A stretch of 64,000 nt of DNA from Pseudomonas baetica. Its GTDB lineage: Bacteria > Pseudomonadota > Gammaproteobacteria > Pseudomonadales > Pseudomonadaceae. Where the stretch lies: NCBI RefSeq assembly GCF_019733355.1, contig NZ_JAIHLQ010000021.1, forward strand, positions 53,774-117,773, given 5' to 3'. The number at the start of each line of letters is the position of its first letter. Positions within the stretch are counted from its first letter, which is position 1. The notes under the pieces are model-generated. The model saw only the letters and a list, made by a program, of their open reading frames with translations, was not told the DNA's origin and made no database searches. Made by a program: the position numbers and the translations under genes. Shown here piece after piece: positions 40,959-50,832 of this stretch.

Positions 40959-43900
40959 ATGAAACTCAACGGAATTTTCAAGAGCCCAGTCAGTCGCCCG
41001 ATTGAGGGCGTCATCAAGGCCGACGACGAAGCTAGCTTGTTCAACGAGCTCAGTGAATACGTCCTGACTGACGAAGTCGCCAAGCGTCTGGAGCACTTCC
41101 TCGATGCCTATACCGACTACCACCATGCCAATGGCGTCTGGGTCTCCGGCTTCTTCGGCTCGGGTAAGTCGCACCTGCTGAAAATGCTCGCCCTGCTGCT
41201 GGAAAATCGCCAGGTCGACGGCAGTACTGCATTGGACATCTTCCTACCCAAGATCAAGGATGACGACGAGCTGTTGCGCGCCCAGCTCAAGAAAGCTGTC
41301 GCCATCCCCTCGAAAAGCATCCTGTTCAACATCGACCAGAAGGCCGACATCATCAGCAAGACCCAGGTCGACGCCTTGCTTTCTGTGTTCGTCAAAGTCT
41401 TCAACGAGATGTGTGGTTATTACGGCAAGCAGGGCTACATTGCCCAGTTTGAACGCGACCTGGACAGTCGCGAACTGTTCCAACCGTTCAAGGAAGCCTA
41501 CCAGAGCATCGCCAATAAGCCCTGGGAGCGTGGTCGCGAGCAGGCGCTGCTGGAGACAGGCAACATCGCCAAGGCCTACGCCCAGATCACCGACGAAGAC
41601 CTGGCGCTGGCCAAGGGCATCCTCGATAAATACCGCGCTCAACACAGCGTTTCCATTGAAGACTTCGGCAATCAGGTCAAGGAGTGGCTGGACAAACAGC
41701 CGCCCAACTTCCGCCTGAATTTCTTTGTCGATGAGGTCGGTCAGTACATTGCCGACAACACCAAGCTCATGACCAACCTGCAAACCGTGGCTGAAAGTTT
41801 GGCCACCAAGTGCCAGGGCCGGGCATGGGTATTTGTCACCGCACAGGAGGATATGGACTCTGTGATGGGCGACATGAGCAAGCAACAAAGCAACGACTTC
41901 ACCAAGATCCAGGCGCGCTTTGCCAACCGTCTCAAGCTCACCAGCGCCGACGTGGCCGAGGTGATCCAGAAACGCTTGCTGACCAAGAACGATTCCGGTG
42001 CCGAGCTGCTGAAAACCGTCTACAACCAGCAGCTCAACAACTTCAAAACTCTGTTCGACTTTGCCGACGGTGGACAGCACTACCAGAACTTCCGCGATCT
42101 GGAGCACTTCACCTACTGCTACCCCTTCGTGCCCTACCAGTTCCCGCTTTTCCAGTCGGCCATTCGTGGCATATCCATGCACAACGGCTTTGAGGGCAAG
42201 GCCAACTCGGTGGGCGAACGCTCCATGCTCGGTGTATTCCGCGAAGTGGCCATGGCTATCGACAGCGAGCCAGTGGGCCAGCTGGCCACCTTCGATCGGA
42301 TGTTCGAAGGCATTCGCGGCGCGCTGAAAAGCGCTATTCAAAGCGCTATCAACAATGCCGAGCGGCACCTTGGCGACCCATACGCGGTGCGCGTGCTCAA
42401 AGCATTGTTCTTGGTCAAGTACGTCAAGGAGTTCAAGGCCACTCTGCGCAATCTCAATGTACTGATGCTAGAGCGTTTTGGCGAAGACATTCCAGCCCAA
42501 CGCAAGAAGCTGGAAGCGGCACTCAACTTGCTGGAGCAGCAAACCTACATCCAACGCAATGGCGAGCTCTACGAGTACCTGACCGACGAAGAGAAGGACA
42601 TCGAAGAAGAGATCAAAAACACAGAGATCGAAACTGCCGATGTCATCAAGGAGCTGGAAACCCTGCTGTTTGATGGTGTGGTCAAGCAGCGCAAGGTCCG
42701 CTATGAAAACGGCCAGGACTACGCCTATACGCGCAAAATGGACGACCGTTCGCTCAGTCGTGAGTTTGAGTTGGCCATCCACATTGTCACTCCGCTTAGT
42801 GACAACTTCGATAACCTCACGGTGCAGCGTATGCAGAGTATGGGACGTGATGAGCTGCGCGTGGTGCTGCCGGCTGATGCCCGGTTCATGCAGGATCTCA
42901 CCCTGCACAAGCGCACTGAGAAATACATCCGACAGAACAGCAGCACCCAGCAGGAAGCGGTCAAACGCATCATCGACGCCAAGGGTTTCCAGAACAACGA
43001 ACGTCTGGCCGAGCTGCAGGATCGTGCCAAGGAGCTGCTCGGCAAAGCGCACTTGATAATTAACGCCGCCGACGTGGAGGCCACCAGCAGCGACGGTCAG
43101 GCCCGTATTCTCAAAGGCTTCTACCAGCTGATTGAAACTACTTATCCGAACCTGCGCATGCTGCGCGATGTGCCGTTCAACGAGAATGACATCGGCAAAT
43201 ACTTGCGCCAGGCCCAGGACGGTCTACTCGGCAACGACGCTACTAGCCTGACCGAGCCCGAGCAGGAACTACTGGCCTATATCCAGAGCAATGCTCGCAG
43301 CGGTGTGCGCACCACGGTCAAAACCCTATTGGAGCGCTTCGAGCGCAAGAACTACGGTTGGTACTACGCGGCCATCCTCTGCAACCTCGCGCTGCTTTGC
43401 GCACGCGGCAAAGCGGAGGTGCGGCAAGACAGCAACCTGCTGGAAGGCGACAACCTAGAGCGCAGCTTGCGCAACACCAACGCTCACACCACCTTGGTGC
43501 TGGAGCCGCAAATCGAGTTCAGCGCCTCCCAGGTTCGCCATCTCAAAGAGTTCTTTGCCGACTTTTTCGACCGTCCCGCCAGCTGCAACGAAGCCCGCGC
43601 TCTGGCACGTGAAACCATCGACGCCATCAAAGAACTGGAGATTGATTTAGCCGACCTGCATGGGCAAAAAGCCTTGTATGGCTTCCTCAGCGTGCTGGAT
43701 GGCGTGATGGCTACTCTCAAGGAAATCGCCGGCAAAAACGCCAGCTGGTTCCTTACCGAACTGTCCCGCGCCTCCGATGCCATGCTCGACACCAAAGAGC
43801 AGATCATTGAGCCGCTACGTCGCTTCATGGGTAGTCCGCAAAAAGCTATTTACGATCAGGCTCGCCAACTGGTGCAGGAGCAGGAAGACAATTTCGCCTA

Positions 43901-44516
43901 TGTTGCCACGGGGGAGGTTGAAGCCATCAAGGCATTACTCACCGAGAATAAACCTTGGCAAGGCAACCGCCTGCAGCAGGCCAAACCGCAACTGGAGGCC
44001 CTGCAACAAGCCATTGCTAACCAGCTAACCAGCGAGAAGGCTACCGCAGTCAGCCGGCTTGCCGAGTTGGAGCAGCGTCTGCAGGGGAGCAACGAGTACG
44101 GCAGTCTTAAGCCTGAGCAGCAGGCTCAGCTCGCTGTGCCGTTTGTTGAAGCTCAGCAGTCAATGCAAGGGCAGAAGCGTATCGCCATGATCCGCGATCA
44201 GTTGCGTGCCTTCGAGGACAACCAATACGCACAGTTACTGCTCAAATTAGAGCGACTGGCTCGTCCGCAACCGGTACCAGATCCAATCCCACCCTTTTCT
44301 CCGCCACCAGCGGGAAATCAGGACATCGATTATCCGCCGCCACCAAGCACAGAACCACCCAAAGTGGCCGAACCGCGCTTGGTGCCCGCACGATCTATTA
44401 CGGTGGGTTACAGCAAGCCTTGGCTGGCCAGTGAATCCGAGTTGGATGATTACTTACGACAGCTGCGCGAAGCTTGGCTGAAGGAAATCCAAGCAGGCAA
44501 CCGCGTACAGATTTGA
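40959..44516 (+). CDS. brxC: BREX ATPase BrxC
   Basis: An 1185-residue P-loop ATPase. Walker A is GFFGSGKSHLL (about 64-74), FVDEVGQYIADN (about 260) supplies the Walker B acidic pair, and YPFVPYQFPLFQ marks the family. A proline-rich linker (PVPDPIPPFSPPPAG, about 1105-1120) precedes a short conserved C-terminal helix. BrxC is the large AAA-type motor of BREX type I and is needed for phage blocking and methylation. Full length. Confidence 0.95.
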   Translation: MKLNGIFKSPVSRPIEGVIKADDEASLFNELSEYVLTDEVAKRLEHFLDAYTDYHHANGVWVSGFFGSGKSHLLKMLALLLENRQVDGSTALDIFLPKIKDDDELLRAQLKKAVAIPSKSILFNIDQKADIISKTQVDALLSVFVKVFNEMCGYYGKQGYIAQFERDLDSRELFQPFKEAYQSIANKPWERGREQALLETGNIAKAYAQITDEDLALAKGILDKYRAQHSVSIEDFGNQVKEWLDKQPPNFRLNFFVDEVGQYIADNTKLMTNLQTVAESLATKCQGRAWVFVTAQEDMDSVMGDMSKQQSNDFTKIQARFANRLKLTSADVAEVIQKRLLTKNDSGAELLKTVYNQQLNNFKTLFDFADGGQHYQNFRDLEHFTYCYPFVPYQFPLFQSAIRGISMHNGFEGKANSVGERSMLGVFREVAMAIDSEPVGQLATFDRMFEGIRGALKSAIQSAINNAERHLGDPYAVRVLKALFLVKYVKEFKATLRNLNVLMLERFGEDIPAQRKKLEAALNLLEQQTYIQRNGELYEYLTDEEKDIEEEIKNTEIETADVIKELETLLFDGVVKQRKVRYENGQDYAYTRKMDDRSLSREFELAIHIVTPLSDNFDNLTVQRMQSMGRDELRVVLPADARFMQDLTLHKRTEKYIRQNSSTQQEAVKRIIDAKGFQNNERLAELQDRAKELLGKAHLIINAADVEATSSDGQARILKGFYQLIETTYPNLRMLRDVPFNENDIGKYLRQAQDGLLGNDATSLTEPEQELLAYIQSNARSGVRTTVKTLLERFERKNYGWYYAAILCNLALLCARGKAEVRQDSNLLEGDNLERSLRNTNAHTTLVLEPQIEFSASQVRHLKEFFADFFDRPASCNEARALARETIDAIKELEIDLADLHGQKALYGFLSVLDGVMATLKEIAGKNASWFLTELSRASDAMLDTKEQIIEPLRRFMGSPQKAIYDQARQLVQEQEDNFAYVATGEVEAIKALLTENKPWQGNRLQQAKPQLEALQQAIANQLTSEKATAVSRLAELEQRLQGSNEYGSLKPEQQAQLAVPFVEAQQSMQGQKRIAMIRDQLRAFEDNQYAQLLLKLERLARPQPVPDPIPPFSPPPAGNQDIDYPPPPSTEPPKVAEPRLVPARSITVGYSKPWLASESELDDYLRQLREAWLKEIQAGNRVQI

Positions 44517-44584
44517 AACGGACAAGTGCCCCGATCATTTTCGTGAAACCACACAAATGATCGAGCAGGCCCATAAAGAGAAGA

Positions 44585-47500
44585 ATGATGGAAACCACCA
44601 AACTCAAGAAGTTCGCCCAGCACACACGTCGCCTGCTCTTGGAGCAAGTGGGCGCCAAGCTCTCCCTAGTGCTATATGCAAGCAGTGCTGCCCGCCGTGA
44701 GAGTCCGCAAGCCGTTGCCCAGCTGGAAAAACAAATCGCCGCGAACGGCCGTGAGCAGCTCATCGACAAGGTCGCCTACACCTGGTTCAACCGCTTCTGC
44801 GCCCTTCGCTTTATGGATGTAAACGGTTACACCCGTATCCGCGTGGTATCGCCCGCTGATGAAGGCCAGTTCCAGCCTGAAATACTGGCTGAAGCCAAAG
44901 CGGGACATATCGACGATGAGCGCGTGCCCGAGAAAGTCCGCCAGCAGATCCAGGCTCTGCTTAGCGGTAACGCCCCTAGCCACGATCCGCAGCAGGAAGC
45001 CTATCGTCTGCTGGTAGTGGCCGAGTGCAACGCCTTCCACAGCGCCATGCCTTACCTGTTCGAGCGCATTGCCGACTACACCGAATTGCTGATGCCGGAT
45101 GACCTGCTCTCGGGCAACTCCATCCTGGCCTACACCCGCGAAGCCATGACCCCTGATACCTGCCAGGACGTGGAAGTCATCGGCTGGCTGTACCAATTCT
45201 ACATCTCCGAGAAAAAGGACTCGGTTTTTGAGGGTCTGAAGAAAAATCAGAAGATCACGGCAGAAGATATTCCCGCAGCTACCCAGCTGTTCACCCCGCA
45301 CTGGATCGTGCGCTACCTGGTGGAAAACTCTCTCGGCCGTCTGTGGATGCTCAACCATCCTAACTCGGCACTTGCCAGGCAGATGGATTACTACATCAAG
45401 CCCGAGGCTGCAGAAACTGACTTCCTCAAGATCGATTGCCCCGAAGACATCAAGGTCTGCGATCCGGCCTGCGGCTCCGGTCACATGCTCACCTATGCCT
45501 TCGATCTGCTCTATGCCATTTACGAAGAGATGGGCACTGACCCTAGCGAAATCCCGGAAAAAATTCTTACCCACAACCTCTACGGCATCGAGTTGGATGA
45601 GCGCGCAGGGGAGCTAGCCGCTTTTGCACTGACCATGAAAGCCCGCGCCAAGCAGCGCCGCTTTTTCAACAAGGCCATCGAGCCAAATATCTGCGTGATG
45701 GAAAAAGTGGTGTTCAGCCATGACGAGCTGGATGAATACATCACGGCCGTAGGGCGTGACCTGTTCACTCTTGACCTGCGTGAAACCCTCAAGCAGTTTG
45801 AGGAGGCCGATAACTTTGGCTCGCTGATCCGTCCCAAACTCAGCAGCGTGCAAAACGTGTTGCCCGTGCTGGAGGCCAAGGACATGGCAGGCAGTCTGTT
45901 CCTTGCTGGCACCCACGCTAAAGTGCTGCAGGTGCTACGAATGACCGACTACCTGAGCCCGCGTTATGCGGTGGTAGTTGCCAACCCTCCGTACAAGAAA
46001 AAGGCAGATCTAAATGAGTCATTGCAAAGCTGGCTCGATGTTGAATACGTCGAGGGTAAATACGACCTTTATCAGGCGTTTATCCTAAGAAGTCTGAAGC
46101 TGGTTTTAGCAAAGTCATATGTTGGCATGATCACGATGCAGGGTTGGATGTTCGCGCCTAGATATGAGGCGGTTAGATCTGTGATTTTATCTAGGTCAAC
46201 AATCTGCACGATGGCCCAGCTTGGAGAGCGCGCATTTGACTCTATTGGTGGGGAGGTCGTTTCGACTACTGCATTCGTCTTGAGTAGCGCGGCCAATGAA
46301 GACTTCAAAGGAGAGTTTATAAAGCTGACTGAAGGCCAGTCTGAGGCCGAAAAGGATGCTGATCTTTTGAAGGCGATTCAAGTCCCTCAAAGCAAAATAC
46401 GCTATCGGGTTTCGTCGGAGCAATTTGAAAAAATCCCAGGATGTCCGATAGTTTTTTGGGCATCTGAAAGGATGAGGAATTTATTCACAAGCTATCCTTC
46501 GATTTCCAAGGAGATCATCACGAGGGAAGGGCTCGCGACTGGTAGTAATGCCACGTTCTTACGGGAGTGGCATGAGGCGAGCGTGATGAATGTCGGTTTT
46601 AACATTAAAAGTGACGCCGAGGCTAAAACATCTGAAAAAAGATGGTTTCCTTATGTGAAGGGTGGTGGCTCTAGGCGTTGGTATGGTAATTCAGAGCATT
46701 TTGTAAATTGGTTTGATGATGGCCGTGAGCTTAAAAATTTCAAGGATGAAAAGACAGGGCGTATCCGCTCTCATAACTACAACGGTGAGTATGGCTTTCG
46801 TGAGGGGTTCACTTGGTCTGGCATTTCGAGCAGCGACTTTGCTGTTCGTGTGGTTCCGTGTGGTTTTATGTTTGATGCCAAAGGGCCAATGGGTTTCGTC
46901 AGTCAGTCAAGTAAAACGGAGGCCGTAGAGGCATTTCTGAATAGTCGTGTATGCAGCTTCCTACTAAGAATGCTTGCTCCTACGCTTGATTTTAAACTCA
47001 CCCACGTGCTTAGTTTACCGTTCAAAAAGCCAGACGATGAGCAGTTGAATGATCGGGTTCGGCGCAGTGTGCTAGCCGCAAAGTCCGACTGGGACTCCTA
47101 CGAAACCTCCTGGGACTTCACAGTTCTGCCATTGCTACACCCCGGCCACCGGCAGTCCACCCTACAAGCCGCTTATCAACAACTCCACTCTCACTGGCGC
47201 GAGATGATGCTAGAAATGCAGCGCCTCGAAGAAGAAAACAACCGTATCTTTATCGAGGCTTATAGTCTGCAGGATGAACTGACACCCGAGGTGTCGCTCA
47301 AGGAAGTCACCCTCACATGCAACCCACACTACCGCTACGGTGGTGACAAGTCAGGGGAGGAGCTGGGTGCGCAGCTGTTGGCCGATACGATGCGCGAGTT
47401 TTTGTCCTACGCCGTGGGCTGTATGTTTGGCCGCTACAGCCTGGACAATCCAGGGCTGGTGCTGGCCAACCAGGGCGACACACTGGCTGAGTATTTGCGC

Positions 47501-48115
47501 CAGATCCCCGAGCCGAGTTTTATGCCGGACGAAGACAACGTGATCCCGCTGCTGGATGGCGAGTGGTTTGCTGACGATGTGACCGAGCGTTTCCGCACCT
47601 TTTTACGCGTTACCTTCGGCGTGGAGCACTACGAGGACAACCTAGCCTTTATTGAGGCATCGCTGGGCAAGGACGTGCGCAAGTACTTTATCAAGGACTT
47701 CTACGCCGACCATGTGAAACGCTACAAGAAGCGCCCGATCTACTGGTTGTTCGCCAGCCCTAAAGGCACCTTCAGTGCGCTGATCTACCTGCATCGCTAC
47801 CGCACCGACACAGCGAGTGTGGTGCTGCAATACCTGCGCGACTTCCGCAAAAAACTGGCTGCACGGCTGGACCACCTCCAACAAATCGGCATCAGCACCA
47901 GCGCCAGCCAAGGTGAAAAGACCCGCGCCCTCAAGGAAATTGAACCGCTCAAAAAGCAACTACTGGAGCTGGACGACTACGAGCGTGACACCCTCTACCC
48001 GCTGGCTACTAAACAAGTGCCGCTGAATCTGGATGACGGCGTCAAAGTAAACTACCTCAAGCTCGGCTCGGCGCTGAAAAAGATCGTCGGGCTAGATGCC
48101 AAGGGGGATGAATGA
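44585..48115 (+). CDS. pglX: BREX adenine-specific DNA methyltransferase PglX
   Basis: An 1176-residue N6-adenine methyltransferase. The SAM motif DPACGSGHMLTYAFDLL is at about 293-309 and the catalytic NPPY is in VVANPPYKKK (about 462-471). The sequence from about 46,010 to 47,050 (residues about 475-820), the target-recognition region, is visibly richer in A/T and uses different codons from both flanks. PglX marks the host's own BREX sites by methylation. Two adjacent ATG codons (44585, 44588) could be the start. The frame is intact. Confidence 0.94.
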   Translation: MMETTKLKKFAQHTRRLLLEQVGAKLSLVLYASSAARRESPQAVAQLEKQIAANGREQLIDKVAYTWFNRFCALRFMDVNGYTRIRVVSPADEGQFQPEILAEAKAGHIDDERVPEKVRQQIQALLSGNAPSHDPQQEAYRLLVVAECNAFHSAMPYLFERIADYTELLMPDDLLSGNSILAYTREAMTPDTCQDVEVIGWLYQFYISEKKDSVFEGLKKNQKITAEDIPAATQLFTPHWIVRYLVENSLGRLWMLNHPNSALARQMDYYIKPEAAETDFLKIDCPEDIKVCDPACGSGHMLTYAFDLLYAIYEEMGTDPSEIPEKILTHNLYGIELDERAGELAAFALTMKARAKQRRFFNKAIEPNICVMEKVVFSHDELDEYITAVGRDLFTLDLRETLKQFEEADNFGSLIRPKLSSVQNVLPVLEAKDMAGSLFLAGTHAKVLQVLRMTDYLSPRYAVVVANPPYKKKADLNESLQSWLDVEYVEGKYDLYQAFILRSLKLVLAKSYVGMITMQGWMFAPRYEAVRSVILSRSTICTMAQLGERAFDSIGGEVVSTTAFVLSSAANEDFKGEFIKLTEGQSEAEKDADLLKAIQVPQSKIRYRVSSEQFEKIPGCPIVFWASERMRNLFTSYPSISKEIITREGLATGSNATFLREWHEASVMNVGFNIKSDAEAKTSEKRWFPYVKGGGSRRWYGNSEHFVNWFDDGRELKNFKDEKTGRIRSHNYNGEYGFREGFTWSGISSSDFAVRVVPCGFMFDAKGPMGFVSQSSKTEAVEAFLNSRVCSFLLRMLAPTLDFKLTHVLSLPFKKPDDEQLNDRVRRSVLAAKSDWDSYETSWDFTVLPLLHPGHRQSTLQAAYQQLHSHWREMMLEMQRLEEENNRIFIEAYSLQDELTPEVSLKEVTLTCNPHYRYGGDKSGEELGAQLLADTMREFLSYAVGCMFGRYSLDNPGLVLANQGDTLAEYLRQIPEPSFMPDEDNVIPLLDGEWFADDVTERFRTFLRVTFGVEHYEDNLAFIEASLGKDVRKYFIKDFYADHVKRYKKRPIYWLFASPKGTFSALIYLHRYRTDTASVVLQYLRDFRKKLAARLDHLQQIGISTSASQGEKTRALKEIEPLKKQLLELDDYERDTLYPLATKQVPLNLDDGVKVNYLKLGSALKKIVGLDAKGDE

Positions 48116-48137
48116 AGCATAACAAGGAGCAGATACA

Positions 48138-48320
48138 ATGCTGATTCAGTCCATCCAACTGAACAATTTTTTGAGCTTCGGCGCGTTCTCTACCGTCATC
48201 CCGCTGGGGCCGTTGAATGTCATCATTGGGCCTAATGGTTCGGGTAAGTCCAACCAGCTCGAGTCAATCGAATTGTCGAAACGCTGCAGGCTCGGATTGG
48301 GAATGCATAAACATGAGTAA
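48138..48320 (+). pseudogene. Truncated AAA-ATPase remnant between pglX and pglZ
   Basis: A 60-codon frame beginning MLIQSIQLNNFLSFGAF and reaching a complete Walker A, IIGPNGSGKSNQLESIEL (about 28-46). This is the N-terminus of an SMC/RecF-like AAA ATPase. After about residue 48 the homology stops and the frame runs into the start of pglZ. The rest of a gene of several hundred codons is missing, which points to an internal deletion that fused its head to pglZ's leader. Confidence 0.75.
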
Positions 48321-50820
48321 CCCCAAAATCACCCAGGCCCTGAGTAACCTGTTCGACAAGCAGCGCATAGTGTTCTGGTATGACACGCGCCTGGAGTTTC
48401 GCGCTGATTTCGAGACGCTGGAGTTGCCGGATGTCGAGAAAGTCGAGCTGGCTAACAATGAGTTTGGCGTGAAATACCGCCTCCTGCGAGAGCAACCGGA
48501 ACAGAAGTTTCTGATCTACCGTGAAGGTACTGAGCCTTCGCATTTGCACAATTGGCTGTTGGATGTGCAGCTTGCCAGTGGCAATTGCTTCCGTACCGAT
48601 CAGGTTGCCTTGTGGCTGGCTGAGCTGGAGTTGGGACCGGACTGCTACCCACTTTTGGAAGCCCATGTGGCGTTTTTCGAATCCGCCAAGCGCCGTGAGG
48701 CCCTTAGCAAGTTACTTGAGCCGGGTGATTCGCAGAACCTGCTGCAACGCAAGATGCTCGCCGTGTGTGCCGGCAACGAGCCGCGCTTGGATGTGATTCT
48801 GGAAAGCCTGCTGGGTGATCTGGCCGCTGGCAAAGATGTGCGGATCAAGTTAATCGAAAGCAGCGGCTTGAATACCTATCTGTGGGAGCAGGTGAAGCGC
48901 GCCTATGGCTATAGCTCCGAGCAACCAGGGTTGCACGATTTCGTTATCGAGCTGTTTAAGGCTTGTTTCATGCTTGGGATCGACCCGGCTTACAAGGCGC
49001 GACTGTCCGCTGAGGCGCTGGTGTTCCTCAAACGCTGGAAGGACAGTCGTTCGCATGAGCAGAGTTTCGAGACACTGTCTGAGCAGTGCGCGGCGGTGCT
49101 GCAGATTGACGACAAGCTGCAAACTCTGGACTGGCGCAGCCTGCTGGAGCTGGATTATTTCGAGCTGATCGACCGCAAGATCCTCAGTGAGCTGGTACGT
49201 GCCGTGGTGGCCAGTACAGTCACCGCTGTGGAGGTTGAGCAGTGGGTACGCCAGCGCCGCCAGAGCCACTGGTTTGAGCGCTTCAAGGATGTGTACCTGG
49301 CGCTGGAGCATGCGGCGCAGTTCATCCAGGTGCTGGACATAACGCAGCTGCAAATGGAATCGCTGACTGATGGCGTGAAAAAGTACGCCAGCCAGTGGTT
49401 CAGGCTGGATCAGCGTTACCGCAAGTTCGTCTATCACCTGCGTGAATCCGGTCAGGCTTCGCTGCTGGGTGAGTTGGCTATGCAGGTCGAGAATCTGTAC
49501 GGCAACAACTACCTGAGCCGTCTTAACGACCGCTGGCAGCAGCACGTGGATGCGGCGCAGCAGTGGGAGGCCGCGCCCGTAGTGCTGCAGCGCAATTTCT
49601 TCAGCCGCTATGTGCAGCCCTTTGTGGAGCGCAGAACTAAGGTGTGTGTGCTGATTTCCGATGCGTTCCGCTATGAGGTAGGCGAGGAGCTGCAAAGCCT
49701 GATTCGTCAGGAAGATCGCTTCGAGGCTGATCTGGAACCGATGCTGTCGATGCTGCCGAGTTATACCCAGCTGGGCATGGCGGCACTGCTACCCAACAGC
49801 AGCCTGCAACTGGCCGACAACGACAGTGGCGATGCCATAGTGGATGGTCAGAGCGCTCAAGGCTCGGTCAACCGGGGCAAGATTCTGGCGACCAGGGTGC
49901 CAGCATCTCAGGTGGTACGAGCCAAGGATCTACTGGCGATGAACCAGGCCGACTCTCGTGCCTTGCTGCGCGACAATGAGGTGGTTTACGTTTATCACAA
50001 CCTGATCGACAAGACCGGCGACACCCGTGATACCGAAGAACGAGTGTTTGCGGCGGCCGAGGAAACGCTCAGTGAGCTAATCCGTCTGGTGAAGAAGCTG
50101 ACCAACGCCAATGCCAGTAACCTGCTGATCACTGCCGATCATGGCTTCATCTATCAGAATCATCCGCTGCAGGAGAGCGATTTCCTCAGCGGTGAGCCAG
50201 AGGGCGATGAGGTCCTCTACCGCGACCGGCGTTTTGTACTGGGTCGTAGCTTGCGCGAAGGAGCCAGTTTTAAAACCTTCAACCCGGTGCAGCTAGGCCT
50301 GACGGGGACGCTTATGGTGCAGATTCCCAAATCCATCAACCGTCTGCGGCTGAAAGGCTCTGGTAGTCGCTTTGTGCACGGTGGTGCCACCCTGCAAGAG
50401 GTGGTGATCCCGGTCATCCGTATTAACAAGAAGCGCCAGAGCGATGTGGGTCGGGTGGGTGTGGAGTTCATCGGTGTCGGTGGTAAGACCATCACCACCG
50501 GGCAGTTGGCGGTGGTGCTCTATCAAACCGAGGCAGTGACCGAGAAACTGCAGTCGCGCCGGTTGCGTGCAGGTTTGTTCACGCTGGACGGTGAGCTGGT
50601 ATCCGATCAGCATGAGCTGTTGTTCGACTTCAGCTCTGCTAACCCGCGTGAGCGGGAGTTGCCGGTACGCTTCATTCTCAGCCGCAAGGCCGATGAGGCG
50701 AACAATCAGCAGGTGGAGCTGCTCCTTGAAGAGACCGTGGAAGGCACTTCACACTTCACACGGTACAAAGCCGCGCGTTACTCCATTCGCCGCTCGTTCA
50801 GCAGCGAATTCGATTTTTAA
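48313..50820 (+). CDS. pglZ: BREX phosphatase-like protein PglZ
   Basis: An 835-residue protein of the alkaline-phosphatase superfamily. VCVLISDAFRYEVGEEL (about 444-460) holds the metal-binding Asp of the PglZ domain and LLITADHGFIYQN (about 605-617) the ADHG motif. The start MSNPKITQALSNLFDKQRIVFWYD (outline) is normal for type I PglZ. ATG at 48313 overlaps the end of the ATPase remnant by eight bases. Works with PglX and BrxC in BREX. Confidence 0.94.
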   Translation: MSNPKITQALSNLFDKQRIVFWYDTRLEFRADFETLELPDVEKVELANNEFGVKYRLLREQPEQKFLIYREGTEPSHLHNWLLDVQLASGNCFRTDQVALWLAELELGPDCYPLLEAHVAFFESAKRREALSKLLEPGDSQNLLQRKMLAVCAGNEPRLDVILESLLGDLAAGKDVRIKLIESSGLNTYLWEQVKRAYGYSSEQPGLHDFVIELFKACFMLGIDPAYKARLSAEALVFLKRWKDSRSHEQSFETLSEQCAAVLQIDDKLQTLDWRSLLELDYFELIDRKILSELVRAVVASTVTAVEVEQWVRQRRQSHWFERFKDVYLALEHAAQFIQVLDITQLQMESLTDGVKKYASQWFRLDQRYRKFVYHLRESGQASLLGELAMQVENLYGNNYLSRLNDRWQQHVDAAQQWEAAPVVLQRNFFSRYVQPFVERRTKVCVLISDAFRYEVGEELQSLIRQEDRFEADLEPMLSMLPSYTQLGMAALLPNSSLQLADNDSGDAIVDGQSAQGSVNRGKILATRVPASQVVRAKDLLAMNQADSRALLRDNEVVYVYHNLIDKTGDTRDTEERVFAAAEETLSELIRLVKKLTNANASNLLITADHGFIYQNHPLQESDFLSGEPEGDEVLYRDRRFVLGRSLREGASFKTFNPVQLGLTGTLMVQIPKSINRLRLKGSGSRFVHGGATLQEVVIPVIRINKKRQSDVGRVGVEFIGVGGKTITTGQLAVVLYQTEAVTEKLQSRRLRAGLFTLDGELVSDQHELLFDFSSANPRERELPVRFILSRKADEANNQQVELLLEETVEGTSHFTRYKAARYSIRRSFSSEFDF

Positions 50821-50832
50821 GCAGGAGCTCCA

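Noticed and set aside
41244..42368. 374-codon open frame on the minus strand
   Set aside because: It lies entirely within brxC, which is a clear full-length family match; long antisense frames are expected in GC-rich genes.
44672..45574. 300-codon open frame on the minus strand
   Set aside because: It is antisense to pglX, whose motifs are intact through this stretch.
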